From contig NZ_CP042429.1 in assembly GCF_007970465.1 (NCBI RefSeq), forward strand, positions 1,922,001 to 1,986,000: a stretch of DNA of 64,000 bases. Reading direction: 5' to 3'. The DNA is from Corynebacterium nuruki S6-4. Its GTDB lineage: Bacteria > Actinomycetota > Actinomycetes > Mycobacteriales > Mycobacteriaceae. Numbering within the stretch: the stretch's first letter is position 1; each line of letters opens with the position of its first letter. A program made the position numbers and the translations under genes. Shown here one piece after another: positions 9,139-17,938 of this stretch. The notes beneath the pieces were generated by a model. The model did no database searches. It saw only the letters and a list, made by a program, of their open reading frames with translations, and had not been told where the DNA came from.

Positions 9139-10135
9139 CCCTGACCAGAACACGAGCCTCGAACAGCTGAAGAACCTGGATGCGTACCGTGCCAGCCAGC
9201 GGACGCCTGAAGAGTTCTTCCCGATCGACCTCGATCTCGGTACCGGTTTCCCGTACCTGGTGGCCTCTATCGACCACACCTACGGAGTTGCCGTTCCCGT
9301 CGGTCGGGACTGGATGGACCACTACGACCAGCTCCCGCAGAAGACGACGTTGAAGCTGGTCTCCACCTCGACCTTCCACCGCGACGGCACCGACTACCTC
9401 CAGGTCACGCTCACCGATGAGAACCTGCTCCGGACCTTCGGCGACTTCGTGGACAACCTCTTCGAAGCTCTCGGCGACAACGAGGGCACCGATCCCGGCG
9501 AAGTGACTGTACAGCTGCTCACGGAAAGCCAGCGACTCTTCCGCGCCGCCGGCACCGCGGTCCCCAGCAATGAGGTTCAGGCGGGGCTTCTGCTGGAACT
9601 GGAGACACTCCGACGGCTCTATGACGGAATCGGAGCGGACGCTCTGCGTCGCTGGACCGGCCCCGACAATGAGCGACATGACTTCGAACTGGCCGACCTC
9701 TCCCTCGAGTGCAAGGCCACGCTGTCACGGGAGAACTTGGCCGTGACCATCCACGGTGCCCACCAACTCTCACCGATGGGCGACAAACCGCTTGTCCTCC
9801 TCGTCCGCAAGTACGAGAAGACCATCGACGGCGGCCTGTCAGTCCCCGATCTGATCCGGGAAATTTCCGCGCTCCCGGGCATCGACACCGAAGAGTTCGC
9901 CCGCAAGCTCGGCGAAGCAGGTCTGTCGCCCGAGGTCCTCGAGAAAGACGCCGAGTTCACCCGTTTCAACCACGTTGAATCCCATGAGTTCGACATCACC
10001 GAAGCTTTCCCGCATGTAGAAGCCGAACATCTCTCAAACAGGATCAACCAGGTCTCCTACACCGTTGATCTCCGTGACCCGTCATCGATCCCCGGACACC
10101 GGGACTCCCTCAAGATTCTCAAGGAGGACAACTGA
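9128..10135 (+). CDS. PD-(D/E)XK motif protein (DUF4420-like)
   Basis: 335-aa protein, probably the DNA-cleaving or structure-specific nuclease subunit of the system. The signature is HDFELADLSLECKAT: Asp185, then Glu194-Cys-Lys196, preceded by the helix LLLELETLRRLYD that supplies a conserved Glu. This spacing is typical of PD-(D/E)XK enzymes and resembles the DUF4420 family, which occurs beside Z1 proteins. The N-terminal half (LDLGTGFPYLVASIDH) looks like a separate beta-rich domain. The gene starts inside the end of the Z1 gene and its TGA shares one base with the next ATG, so stoichiometric production is expected. The nuclease motif looks complete; activity has not been shown. Confidence 0.8.
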   Translation: MKINPDQNTSLEQLKNLDAYRASQRTPEEFFPIDLDLGTGFPYLVASIDHTYGVAVPVGRDWMDHYDQLPQKTTLKLVSTSTFHRDGTDYLQVTLTDENLLRTFGDFVDNLFEALGDNEGTDPGEVTVQLLTESQRLFRAAGTAVPSNEVQAGLLLELETLRRLYDGIGADALRRWTGPDNERHDFELADLSLECKATLSRENLAVTIHGAHQLSPMGDKPLVLLVRKYEKTIDGGLSVPDLIREISALPGIDTEEFARKLGEAGLSPEVLEKDAEFTRFNHVESHEFDITEAFPHVEAEHLSNRINQVSYTVDLRDPSSIPGHRDSLKILKEDN

Positions 10136-12090
10136 TGGGCGTCTACCCACTCTTCCCCGACCACGACGGAGGTTCCGCCTCCTCGTTCACCCACGGCCGT
10201 TCAGCCTCTACCGCCCTCGGCCGGCCCAACCTCACCAACTGGGAACTCTTCGTCCGGGAGTCCCTGCAGAACAGCTGGGATGCCCGGGACAGGACCAGCG
10301 CCGATGACGGGGTGACCTTCGCCATCGACTACCGCCTGTTGGATGACCACAGCAGCAAGATCCTCCGCAAGCAGGTCTTCGGTCAAGGAACATCTCACGT
10401 CCCCGGGCTGAGTAAGTCTCTGGAGAAAAAGAACATTCCACTGCTCATTGTCTCCGACTCCGGCACCACCGGTCTCCGCGGTCCGACGAACGCAGCGGTC
10501 GCTGCGGAAGGTCCCTCGGACTTCAACAGTTTCGTCCGGGAGATCGGTCGCAGCGCATCCAAGGAGGTCAAGGGCGGCTCCTACGGATTCGGTAAGGGAG
10601 TGTTCTTCACTGCAGGACGTTCGCGCACCATCCTCGTCTACACCCGTACCGTCGACGAGCACGGTGAACGGGTCAACCGGTTCATCGCCGTCGCCAACGA
10701 CGACTCCTACGAGTACGAGGGTTTCAAGTACACCGGCCGACACTGGTGGGGCATCAAGGAGCCTTTCAAGGACCCTCGTACAGGGAACACCTCGTTCTTT
10801 GCCGAGCCCATGACCGGCTGGCAGGCGGACAACGCCGCGGCGTTCTTCAAAATGGACCAGCACTTCACGGACGAGAAGCCGACGGGGACGTCGGTCGCCG
10901 TCATCGACCCCGCCTTCGAGGACTCCTCCGAGCAGCAGATGGACCAGATCGCCCGCGCGCTCACCCGCTGGGCCTGGCCGCACATGGTCCACACTCCCGA
11001 GGATGAGGACGCACTGCACTTCGCTGTCACCCATAACGAGGACCGGGTCTCTGTCCCGGATCCGAAAGCTGATCCTGTCCTCACTGAATTCGTGACGGCC
11101 TACCTGGACAGCCTCTCAGTCGACCCGTCCACAGCGGAGGGCTTCAGTTTCCGGAGGTCCACCGAGGTGTCCTCCGTCCGCTCCGGTCGACCTGTCCACG
11201 GTCTCGGACGGATCGGCATCCGGGAAATTCCGGGGCGGGCTTCCGCACAGAAGAGCGTCATAGAGCACACCGCCGGATCCATCGCCCTGATGCGTGGCCC
11301 GCGCATGGTCGTCGAGTACCGGCAGGGTCCCGCGGACAGATTCGGCCGTAACTACGCCGCAGTCTTCTCCGCCGCCGACGACCTCGACCGCGAATTCGCA
11401 CTCAGTGAACCGACAACCCACGACGCTTGGCACCCCCGGACCCTCACAGACCGGGACCTCATCGGTTCCACCTGGAAAAGCAGGAACAACCCGGTCAAGA
11501 TCGCCCTGGACCACATGGACAAACTGATCCAGTCCTGGGGCACCGATGGTGAGGGAGACAAGGACTCCCCCTACGACAACGCCAGCCGACAGATCGCGTC
11601 GATGCTCGGCGGGGTCCTCGGCAGCATTCCGGGCACCTCCATGTCCGCGAAGCCGGAGCCCAAAGGCAGGAAATCCACTGCCGGCCCCGGCAAGTCCGGG
11701 GAAAGGAAGGGCACTCCCCGGACCAGTCTCGTCAATCTGCTTCCGGACGGCGACGAGCTCTGTGCCGTCTTCCAGCTCTCCATGGACATGCCCTCCGGTA
11801 CACCGCCTGCAGCACTCGAGGTCAGCGTCCAGGTGGAGACCGACACCGGCCCCACCCGGAACTGGGATGACCTCGGTTACCGTCCGGTGATCGAGAGCTG
11901 GCGTTTCACCGACGCCCGGAGTTCGCCCAAGGAACTCCGTCCGTCCCGGCACACCACCGGAACCGGTGATTCGGACATCGTCACCCTCTCGCCCGGACAT
12001 GACACCGCAGTGCTGTTCGTCCGGCAACAACGGGGCCTCGCAGTGAGCCTGAAGATCACCCGCACTCAGAACGACGCCGAGGAGGACTGA
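10135..12090 (+). CDS. paraMORC-type GHKL ATPase
   Basis: 651-aa protein with the ATP-binding elements of the gyrase/Hsp90/histidine kinase/MutL fold: N box ELFVRESLQNSWDAR (Glu42, Asn46, Asp49), G1 box LLIVSDSGTTGLRG (Asp108) and G2 box GGSYGFGKGVFF (from about residue 147). The middle (residues about 230-420) would be the S5/transducer region. A Pro/Lys/Gly-rich linker near residue 500-525 precedes a C-terminal beta-rich domain (DELCAVFQLSMDMPSG). Such paraMORC proteins are known partners of Z1 ATPases and nucleases in restriction loci and are thought to act as ATP-gated DNA clamps. An AAGGAGG site precedes the ATG. It differs clearly from the second GHKL protein of the operon. Confidence 0.82.
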   Translation: MGVYPLFPDHDGGSASSFTHGRSASTALGRPNLTNWELFVRESLQNSWDARDRTSADDGVTFAIDYRLLDDHSSKILRKQVFGQGTSHVPGLSKSLEKKNIPLLIVSDSGTTGLRGPTNAAVAAEGPSDFNSFVREIGRSASKEVKGGSYGFGKGVFFTAGRSRTILVYTRTVDEHGERVNRFIAVANDDSYEYEGFKYTGRHWWGIKEPFKDPRTGNTSFFAEPMTGWQADNAAAFFKMDQHFTDEKPTGTSVAVIDPAFEDSSEQQMDQIARALTRWAWPHMVHTPEDEDALHFAVTHNEDRVSVPDPKADPVLTEFVTAYLDSLSVDPSTAEGFSFRRSTEVSSVRSGRPVHGLGRIGIREIPGRASAQKSVIEHTAGSIALMRGPRMVVEYRQGPADRFGRNYAAVFSAADDLDREFALSEPTTHDAWHPRTLTDRDLIGSTWKSRNNPVKIALDHMDKLIQSWGTDGEGDKDSPYDNASRQIASMLGGVLGSIPGTSMSAKPEPKGRKSTAGPGKSGERKGTPRTSLVNLLPDGDELCAVFQLSMDMPSGTPPAALEVSVQVETDTGPTRNWDDLGYRPVIESWRFTDARSSPKELRPSRHTTGTGDSDIVTLSPGHDTAVLFVRQQRGLAVSLKITRTQNDAEED

Positions 12091-12094
12091 CCCC

Positions 12095-13027
12095 ATGGCC
12101 AACGACATCAGTTACGGCTTTCTCCGGCCGCAGGACAATGACTTCACGGACATCTCGCTCACCGTGGAATGCGGTACCGACGTCACGACTGTCGCCTGCG
12201 ATTCGGAAAACCGCCAGAATACCGAGCTCGCGTCCTGGGGACGGGGAAACAGCGTCCTCGTGAAAGCAGAGTTCTCCACCGATCTGGCAGCAGTGGTGGC
12301 GGACTGTGATCTGCCGCTGCAGAACTCCCGTCTGGGGGCACTGCTGCGGTGGAACTGCCCCTCCACCTCGATACGCGGTTACGGGAACACCGTCCCGGTC
12401 ACGGACGGTGTCAGTCGGCCTACCGTTCTGGTCCCGGGTGATCAGATAGCGGGCGCGATCTCGGTGGAGCTCGACGTGGTACTGCTGGACAACCCGGTCG
12501 CCGACCCCGACTCAGTTGCTCCGGTCCGCCCCGGGAGCGTGCTCTGGTCAAGGTCCCTCCGTATCCATCTTGAAGGGGTCGGGGCCACGGTCCACACCTC
12601 CTCCTACGACTTCGCCGAGATGCACGAACTCGATCCAGGTGCCATGTGGAGGATCCACCTCGAATCTGATCCGGAACTCCACGTCACCCGCGCCATCCGT
12701 GTCTGTCTCAACACCTCGAACAAGATCACGAAAGTCGCACTGGACAACATCAACTCGGGGAAGGGCCCGACGAAGGAGACGCAGATGTGGCAGCGCTTCC
12801 TCGCCATCGACCTCCGCACCCACCTACTGTGGGCTGCACTGGGACTTTCCCAGGAGCATGCTCTCGCGGAATACGAGTATGACGAGGAAAGCTACGGCCA
12901 GATGCTCTACGGAATCCTGCGTTCCTACTTCCCCGACGACGACCCTGCGTCGCTGCTCCAGAAAGCGGTGACAGACCCGGGCCTCATTTCCGCCCGGGTA
13001 CAGAACAACTACGGCGACAAGAGGTAG
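12095..13027 (+). CDS. hypothetical protein of the defence operon, 310 aa
   Basis: I do not recognise a family. The first two thirds look beta-rich (for example DISLTVECGTDVTTVACDS, ISVELDVVLLDNPV, LRIHLEGVGATVHTSSYDF). The last third is helical and carries WQRFLAIDLRTHLLWAALG followed by an acidic stretch (EYEYDEESYGQM). No signal peptide, TM segment or nuclease motif is seen. The start is secured by a GGAGGA ribosome site that overlaps the end of the GHKL gene, with a 4-bp gap. Position between the two ATPase genes suggests a structural or target-sensing subunit; that is inference. Confidence 0.8.
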   Translation: MANDISYGFLRPQDNDFTDISLTVECGTDVTTVACDSENRQNTELASWGRGNSVLVKAEFSTDLAAVVADCDLPLQNSRLGALLRWNCPSTSIRGYGNTVPVTDGVSRPTVLVPGDQIAGAISVELDVVLLDNPVADPDSVAPVRPGSVLWSRSLRIHLEGVGATVHTSSYDFAEMHELDPGAMWRIHLESDPELHVTRAIRVCLNTSNKITKVALDNINSGKGPTKETQMWQRFLAIDLRTHLLWAALGLSQEHALAEYEYDEESYGQMLYGILRSYFPDDDPASLLQKAVTDPGLISARVQNNYGDKR

Positions 13028-13033
13028 TCGACG

Positions 13034-13777
13034 ATGAAATCCTTCCCCCTGCTCGACACCCGGTTCGCCGAAGATATCGTCCGTACCAGCGTCGACGAGA
13101 ACAAGTCGATCACGACGCTCGCCGAAGAGGCGTCGACCAGCCATCCGAAGTCACGCTTGTCCGAGACAGGCCTCTCCTGCGCGACAGATGCAGACCTGCA
13201 GTCCCTGCGGGACGACATCATTTCCGTCGCAAAGCAGTACGGGTACCCGAACCGGTCCGCGGAAAAGAGTCACGCCTTCTCCGACTTCGACCGTGAAGCG
13301 ACCCATGTCTTCATGGCACATGTCGACGCGCCCGTGAATGACGCACGGTCCACGGAACTCTGGAACTTCATCACCACTGTTCTCCTCCTTGACGTCGCCA
13401 GCTGGCGGTTCCCCAACACCAAGAATGACCCGAAGTTCAATCGCTACCTGGGATCCTCACCCAAGAGCACCTTCAAGAAGCTCTGGTGGCGCGGTCACGT
13501 CCTCGGGGACCTCAGCGACAAAATCGGTGAGGACCAGTCGGTGGCACTGCTCGAGCGAACCTCGGTCGCCGGCGATCCCCGACTCCCGAAGACGATCATC
13601 CGCGAGTTCCTCGACCGCACCGCAACCAAGGACGCCTCCAAGAACCTCTCGGACCAGTTCCGGTCGACCATGCTCATCACCAAGGCCCGACTGGCCACGG
13701 TCTGTGTCGAAGCATTGGACGACGATCAGGTCGCCCAGCTCGTGCGGGATTGCGTCGACGTCGCCCTTGCCCGGTAA
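13034..13777 (+). CDS. DUF6339-like protein of the defence operon, 247 aa
   Basis: Helical cytoplasmic protein without recognisable catalytic residues. The central block ELWNFITTVLLLDVASWRFP and the later FKKLWWRGHVLGDL resemble what I recall as DUF6339, a family found next to Z1 and PD-(D/E)XK genes; the assignment is tentative. The ATG follows the upstream stop by 6 bp with AGAGG as ribosome site. It is probably a non-enzymatic subunit that bridges the motor and the ATPase, but nothing in the sequence proves this. Confidence 0.75.
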   Translation: MKSFPLLDTRFAEDIVRTSVDENKSITTLAEEASTSHPKSRLSETGLSCATDADLQSLRDDIISVAKQYGYPNRSAEKSHAFSDFDREATHVFMAHVDAPVNDARSTELWNFITTVLLLDVASWRFPNTKNDPKFNRYLGSSPKSTFKKLWWRGHVLGDLSDKIGEDQSVALLERTSVAGDPRLPKTIIREFLDRTATKDASKNLSDQFRSTMLITKARLATVCVEALDDDQVAQLVRDCVDVALAR

Positions 13778-13871
13778 CCTGGTCCCTGGATTCCACCCCA
13801 CAAGCCCTGACGCTCCCCGTCGCCGACCGGAGCACTGTCGTCCGGCAGGGTGCTGCAGCAGAAAGAAGAAC

Positions 13872-15161
13872 ATGAAGTCGTCCGGAATCAAGGTCGCACC
13901 GTCCGCAAAGCGCCTTACCAGCTCCCTGCGTGACATCGGTTACAGCTTCGAGTCCGCCGTCGCCGACCTGATCGACAACAGCATCGCAGCTGGTGCCACC
14001 GACGTCGATGTCGTCGTCAACTACAACGGCAGTGATTCGCGCGTCTTCATCATCGACAATGGTCGCGGCATGGATACCGAAGGCCTCACCGAGGCTCTCC
14101 GGTTCGGTACCAAACGTGGCTATGAGCAGGGAGAGCTGGGCCGGTACGGTCTCGGTCTGAAGACCGCGTCACTGTCCCAGTGCCGACGTGTTGTCGTCTA
14201 TTCCAGGGATCCGGCGGACGGTCACCTCGACGCACTGTCCCTCGACCTCGACTTCATCGAGACCGTCGATGACTGGATGGTCACCTACCCGGATGACAAG
14301 GATCTGGAGGAACGGGTCCGCTCCCTGTTCAGGAGCCCGACCGGGACCGTCGTGGTCTGGGAGAAGCTGGACCGTCTGCTCCCCGCCAAAAATCCCGAGA
14401 GCAGCTGGGCCCGCCAGAAGTTCCTGAGGATCGCCGACCGGCTGCAGCAGCACCTGGAAATGGTGTTCCACCGTTTCCTCGCCGGCGACGGTGCCGATCC
14501 GGTGACGATCCGTGTCAACGGTGAAGAAATCTCTCCCTGGGACCCGTTCGTGACCGACGAGGAGAAGACCGAGCTGGTCAGCAACGATGTCCTCGACCTC
14601 CCCACCTCAACCGGGCAGCTCGGCAAGGTGAAGGTCCGGGCGTACTGTCTCCCCGCACGCTCCCAGTTCTCCTCCCACGACGCCTTCGAGCGCGCCGCCG
14701 GGCCGCGGAAATGGAACCGACAGCAGGGCCTGTACATCTACCGTGCCAACCGTCTGGTCCAGTGGGGCGGCTGGGACGGCATCCGCACCATCGACGAGCA
14801 CATCAAGCTCGCCCGCGTGTCCCTGGACTTCGACACCGATCTCGACGACGAGTTCAACATCAATGTCGCGAAGATGCGCGTCACCATGCCCCACCAGCTC
14901 AAGAAGATGCTGGCCCGGTCCATCGCCGATGTCTGCGCCCAGGCCGGTGCCCGGTACCGCCGTGACCAGAACCGCGGCAGTGGCGAACAGCTCGAACTAG
15001 GAGATCGCGCTGCCGATTCAATCTCGATCTCCAACGGTGCAGAGGTCGGTCTGGCCCTGAAGTCCGCCGCTGCCCAGTCGGGTCACTACGACGCCTTCCT
15101 GGAGATGTCGAAGATCATAAAGAAGAATTCCCCGGACCTGGCCAGGCAACTGGGACTCTGA
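13872..15161 (+). CDS. MORC/MutL-like GHKL ATPase
   Basis: 429-aa protein with a textbook GHKL module: N box SAVADLIDNSIAAGA (Asp32, Asn36), G1 box VFIIDNGRGMD (Asp62) and G2 box ELGRYGLGLKTAS (residues 88-100). Downstream sequence, including LYIYRANRLVQWGGW, matches the S5-like transducer domain of prokaryotic MORC proteins, with DEFNINVAKMRVTMP following. Prokaryotic MORCs are known from restriction-modification loci and are related to MutL, so a DNA-clamp role coupled to ATP binding is the best guess. It is separated from the previous gene by 94 bp, the only sizeable gap in the operon, so it may also have its own promoter. The ATG has a weak GAAAGAAG ribosome site. Confidence 0.87.
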   Translation: MKSSGIKVAPSAKRLTSSLRDIGYSFESAVADLIDNSIAAGATDVDVVVNYNGSDSRVFIIDNGRGMDTEGLTEALRFGTKRGYEQGELGRYGLGLKTASLSQCRRVVVYSRDPADGHLDALSLDLDFIETVDDWMVTYPDDKDLEERVRSLFRSPTGTVVVWEKLDRLLPAKNPESSWARQKFLRIADRLQQHLEMVFHRFLAGDGADPVTIRVNGEEISPWDPFVTDEEKTELVSNDVLDLPTSTGQLGKVKVRAYCLPARSQFSSHDAFERAAGPRKWNRQQGLYIYRANRLVQWGGWDGIRTIDEHIKLARVSLDFDTDLDDEFNINVAKMRVTMPHQLKKMLARSIADVCAQAGARYRRDQNRGSGEQLELGDRAADSISISNGAEVGLALKSAAAQSGHYDAFLEMSKIIKKNSPDLARQLGL

Positions 15162-15213
15162 CCATGTACAGGAATTCAGGAGACGATGGGTCAAGAGCCT
15201 TCGGGGAAATCAC

Positions 15214-15232
15214 CACTGACTAATCGTCAGTG
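15214..15232. terminator. hairpin between the convergent defence operon and methyltransferase gene
   Basis: Perfect 7-bp inverted repeat, cactgac and gtcagtg, with a 5-nt loop taatc, placed between two convergent transcripts. There is no T run on either side, so terminator function is likely from position rather than from a canonical structure. Confidence 0.4.
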
Positions 15233-15341
15233 CGGGAAAGAGTCCTCTTGAGCGGAATTCCTGCCGAATACGCATTTCCCGCAGTGGTCCGGAGCCGCGA
15301 CGCCTTCCGGACGCTGGACTGAGAGGTATTAACCCCTCCAC

Positions 15342-17321
15342 TCAACCGATCTCGTCCTGTTCGACCGCGAACCGGTCGCAGGTACCGAACAACGGGCACC
15401 CACTGCAGACCGGGTTCTTGATCCGGCAGTGTGCCTGAGCCACCTCGATGAGTGCCAGGTGCGCCTCACGGGAGGATATACCCATCCCGAGCATCCGCGC
15501 CACGGCGATCCGACCATCCGTGAGCTGGTTCCGACGCTCCATGGAGATCGACTGGAACCGGGAGGTCACCCGCAGGACACCGCGGGTGGTCAGCACCGGT
15601 TCCTCCGACTTCTCACCGCCCGAGCGCCAGGGGGCGATAAGGTCGATCATCTCGGCGTCAGCCTTGCCGACCGCCTTGACGACGGACCGGTCGATGCTCA
15701 GTGCCCAGAACGCTTCCGGCGCGGCACTGGTCTGCTCGTGGAACTCACGGAGCTTCTTCGCCCGGTTCCGCTGGCCGATCCCTTCGAGCATGTCGGTCAG
15801 GACCGCCACCGTCGCATCGGCCACCGACGGATCATCGGCGGTACCGGACGGCATCGCGTTGATGACGGGCCACAGCTGGTCCACCAGGGATTTCTTCATC
15901 CTGGACAGGACGATTTCACCGACCGCGGCCCTCCACCGGTCGTCCGTCCACAGCCACGGCAGCACCCTCTGATTTTTGGCACGGTCACGGAACCATCTGC
16001 CGAGCGAGGTGGAGATGACCTTGGACGACCGCTTCTTGGGCTCGTTCCGCTCGATGGCCTCGACCATCCTCTTCGCGATGGCACCTGCCGCACGCGGAGG
16101 AACCGCATTGCCGATCTGTTTGAATGCGGCGCTGGGCGGACCGTTGAAGCGGAAGTCGTCGGGGAAGGTCTGGATACGTGCGGCTTCACGCACGGTCAGC
16201 GTCCGGGGCTGCCGCGGGTGGATGAACCCGTAACCGTCCTTGGCGATGTGCGCGGTGATGGTGCGGGACAGATCGTTCTCGTCCAGTCGCTTGTACTTGT
16301 CGTCGTAGATGTCCGCGCGGTACCTGCGGAGATGTTCCGGCAGGTCGGAGTACTTCGTCGATGAGTCCATCATCTCGAAGATCTCCCGGTCATCCTCACG
16401 GACAGGCCGCGTGATGTGGTCGAAGACCTTGTGTGCGTCCTCGGGACGCACACGCCGGCGGATGTACCGCTGGAACTCGGTGAGCGGTTCATCGTATTCG
16501 GCCCAGCCGTCAGCACCTCCTACCGGGCGCCAGCCACCCTCCACCTCCGGGAGATCCCCGATAGCGTTCCAGAGCGACACCTTCTCCGGGTAGTCCGCCG
16601 GCCACTCGAACTCCAGACCGTCGCGGAAGGCCACGACGATGAGCCGCTGACGGTGCTGCGGTACGCCGTACCGCCAGGTCTCGATGACCTTCGCGTAGAC
16701 CGAGTACCCGATCTGCTCCAGTTCCTCCACCAGGGAGCGGAAGATGAACATCTCGGCGTCCAACGCCATGTCGGGGACGTTCTCCATGATGATCGCCTGC
16801 GGGCGGGCTCGTTCGACGATCTCGATGTAGGAACGCCACAGTTCACGTCGGGCGTCCTTCGGCTCCCGCCGTCCCTCCTCGACCAGTTTCCGGATGCCGT
16901 TCCGGCCGGCCTTGGAGAACGGTTGGCAAGGGGGACCACCTGCGAGGATCTGGATCCCGCAGTCCTTCATGAGGTCAGCGACACCGATGATCGAATCCTC
17001 CGTGGAAAGGTCCCAGTCAACCGACATTCCGGCAAAGTGGTGGGCATGGGTCTTCACCGCCTCCGTGTAGTGGTCGACGCCGAGCACGACCTCGAAACCC
17101 GCTTCCTCGAGACCGAGGGAGATCCCTCCGGCACCGGAGAACAGGTCGGCTGCGAGCACCTGACCGGTCGCCCTCCGTTTGCTGCAGTACGCCTTCAACT
17201 CTTCGCGGGTGGAGCAGTGGTCAAGGTGTTTCGGCAGCTTGAGAAACGGGCCACGGATCTGGGAGACCGCGTAGCGGTCCCCGCTCCTCGTCTTGTCGCT
17301 GTCTTCCAGAACTCCAGTCAC
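15342..17321 (-). CDS. DNA C5-cytosine methyltransferase fused to an Endo III/MutY-like Fe-S domain
   Basis: 659-aa protein. Residues about 55-425 form a complete C5 methyltransferase: motif I DLFSGAGGISLGL, motif IV GGPPCQPFS with catalytic Cys132, motif VI ENV (180-182), motif VIII QHRQR (222-226), motif IX LTVREAARIQTFPDDF and motif X IGNAVPPRAAG. The C-terminal about 220 residues resemble the helical glycosylases Endo III/MutY: VLPWLWTDDRWRAAVGEIVL, GIGQRNRAKKLREF and a cluster Cys632-x6-Cys639-x2-Cys642-x5-Cys648 that fits their [4Fe-4S] loop. The usual catalytic Asp position (VDTH or LDGN in relatives) reads LTTR, and no clear helix-hairpin-helix GVG motif is present, so glycosylase activity is doubtful. 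It is expected to protect host DNA. The GTG start lies 7 nt after a TACACT box and has no ribosome site, which fits a leaderless transcript. Confidence 0.87.
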   Translation of the reverse strand: MTGVLEDSDKTRSGDRYAVSQIRGPFLKLPKHLDHCSTREELKAYCSKRRATGQVLAADLFSGAGGISLGLEEAGFEVVLGVDHYTEAVKTHAHHFAGMSVDWDLSTEDSIIGVADLMKDCGIQILAGGPPCQPFSKAGRNGIRKLVEEGRREPKDARRELWRSYIEIVERARPQAIIMENVPDMALDAEMFIFRSLVEELEQIGYSVYAKVIETWRYGVPQHRQRLIVVAFRDGLEFEWPADYPEKVSLWNAIGDLPEVEGGWRPVGGADGWAEYDEPLTEFQRYIRRRVRPEDAHKVFDHITRPVREDDREIFEMMDSSTKYSDLPEHLRRYRADIYDDKYKRLDENDLSRTITAHIAKDGYGFIHPRQPRTLTVREAARIQTFPDDFRFNGPPSAAFKQIGNAVPPRAAGAIAKRMVEAIERNEPKKRSSKVISTSLGRWFRDRAKNQRVLPWLWTDDRWRAAVGEIVLSRMKKSLVDQLWPVINAMPSGTADDPSVADATVAVLTDMLEGIGQRNRAKKLREFHEQTSAAPEAFWALSIDRSVVKAVGKADAEMIDLIAPWRSGGEKSEEPVLTTRGVLRVTSRFQSISMERRNQLTDGRIAVARMLGMGISSREAHLALIEVAQAHCRIKNPVCSGCPLFGTCDRFAVEQDEIG

Positions 17322-17328
17322 CCGTGAA

Positions 17329-17334
17329 AGTGTA
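17329..17334 (-). promoter_or_regulatory. -10 box TACACT of the methyltransferase gene
   Basis: Located in the 133-bp gap after vsr. The hexamer ends 7 nt before the GTG, so transcription would begin at the start codon. This allows the methyltransferase to be made independently of vsr. Confidence 0.5.
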
Positions 17335-17454
17335 GGCGGCGGTCGCCCGTGGAAGAAACGGGGAAACGCAGGTCAGAAAGGCACCTCGGCAAAGGACCAG
17401 GTCGCGGGGCCCGTACTGCAGACCCGCTCCCAGGAAAAGAACATACGTTCATAT

Positions 17455-17931
17455 TTATGCGCTGGAGTCAGAGCCCAGCACTGAGTCCCTCACCCACTGG
17501 ATCTCATCGGCGACCTCCTCGATGTCGTCATGCTCCCAGTAGTGAAGAGGGATCCACCCGAGATCGATGAGGGCTGCATCCTTCTCCCGGTCCCGCTCCA
17601 CGTTCCGGTCCAACTTCGCCTTCCACCACCCCCTGTTGTTCTTCGGCAGACTGCCGTGGACCGGGCAGGCGTGCCAGAAACAACCGTCGACAAAGACGGC
17701 AATCTTCGCCCGGGTGAGAGCAATGTCCGGTCGTCCCGGAAGGTCCCTGTAGTTGACCCGGTACCGCATCCCCCGTCGGTACAGTTCCTTCCGCAGTGAC
17801 AGTTCGGGTTTCGTGTTCCGGCTCGGCATCTTCCGCATCTCGTCACGGACATGCTCGTTGAGCGGGGTGACGGTCCGGGCAATCTGCCGATCCGGGCCAC
17901 CCGCGGCGCTGTCCTTCCCGCTGCCCGTCAT
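17455..17931 (-). CDS. vsr: very short patch repair endonuclease (Vsr)
   Basis: 158-aa DNA mismatch endonuclease that nicks next to T:G mismatches left by deamination of 5-methylcytosine. Family signatures are intact: MPSRNTKPELSLRKEL, DLPGRPDIAL with the catalytic Asp, VFVDGCFWHACPVHG, and PKNNRGWWKAKLDRNVERD. The length is normal for the family. It lies upstream of the C5 methyltransferase in the same direction, the usual arrangement, and should repair damage at that enzyme's sites. The ATG lies 7 nt after TACTGT (17939-17944) and has no ribosome site, so the message is probably leaderless. Genes of this kind in MORC/Z1 loci may also contribute nuclease activity; here the primary repair role is the simplest reading. 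Confidence 0.92.
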   Translation of the reverse strand: MTGSGKDSAAGGPDRQIARTVTPLNEHVRDEMRKMPSRNTKPELSLRKELYRRGMRYRVNYRDLPGRPDIALTRAKIAVFVDGCFWHACPVHGSLPKNNRGWWKAKLDRNVERDREKDAALIDLGWIPLHYWEHDDIEEVADEIQWVRDSVLGSDSSA

Positions 17932-17938
17932 GCCCCGG

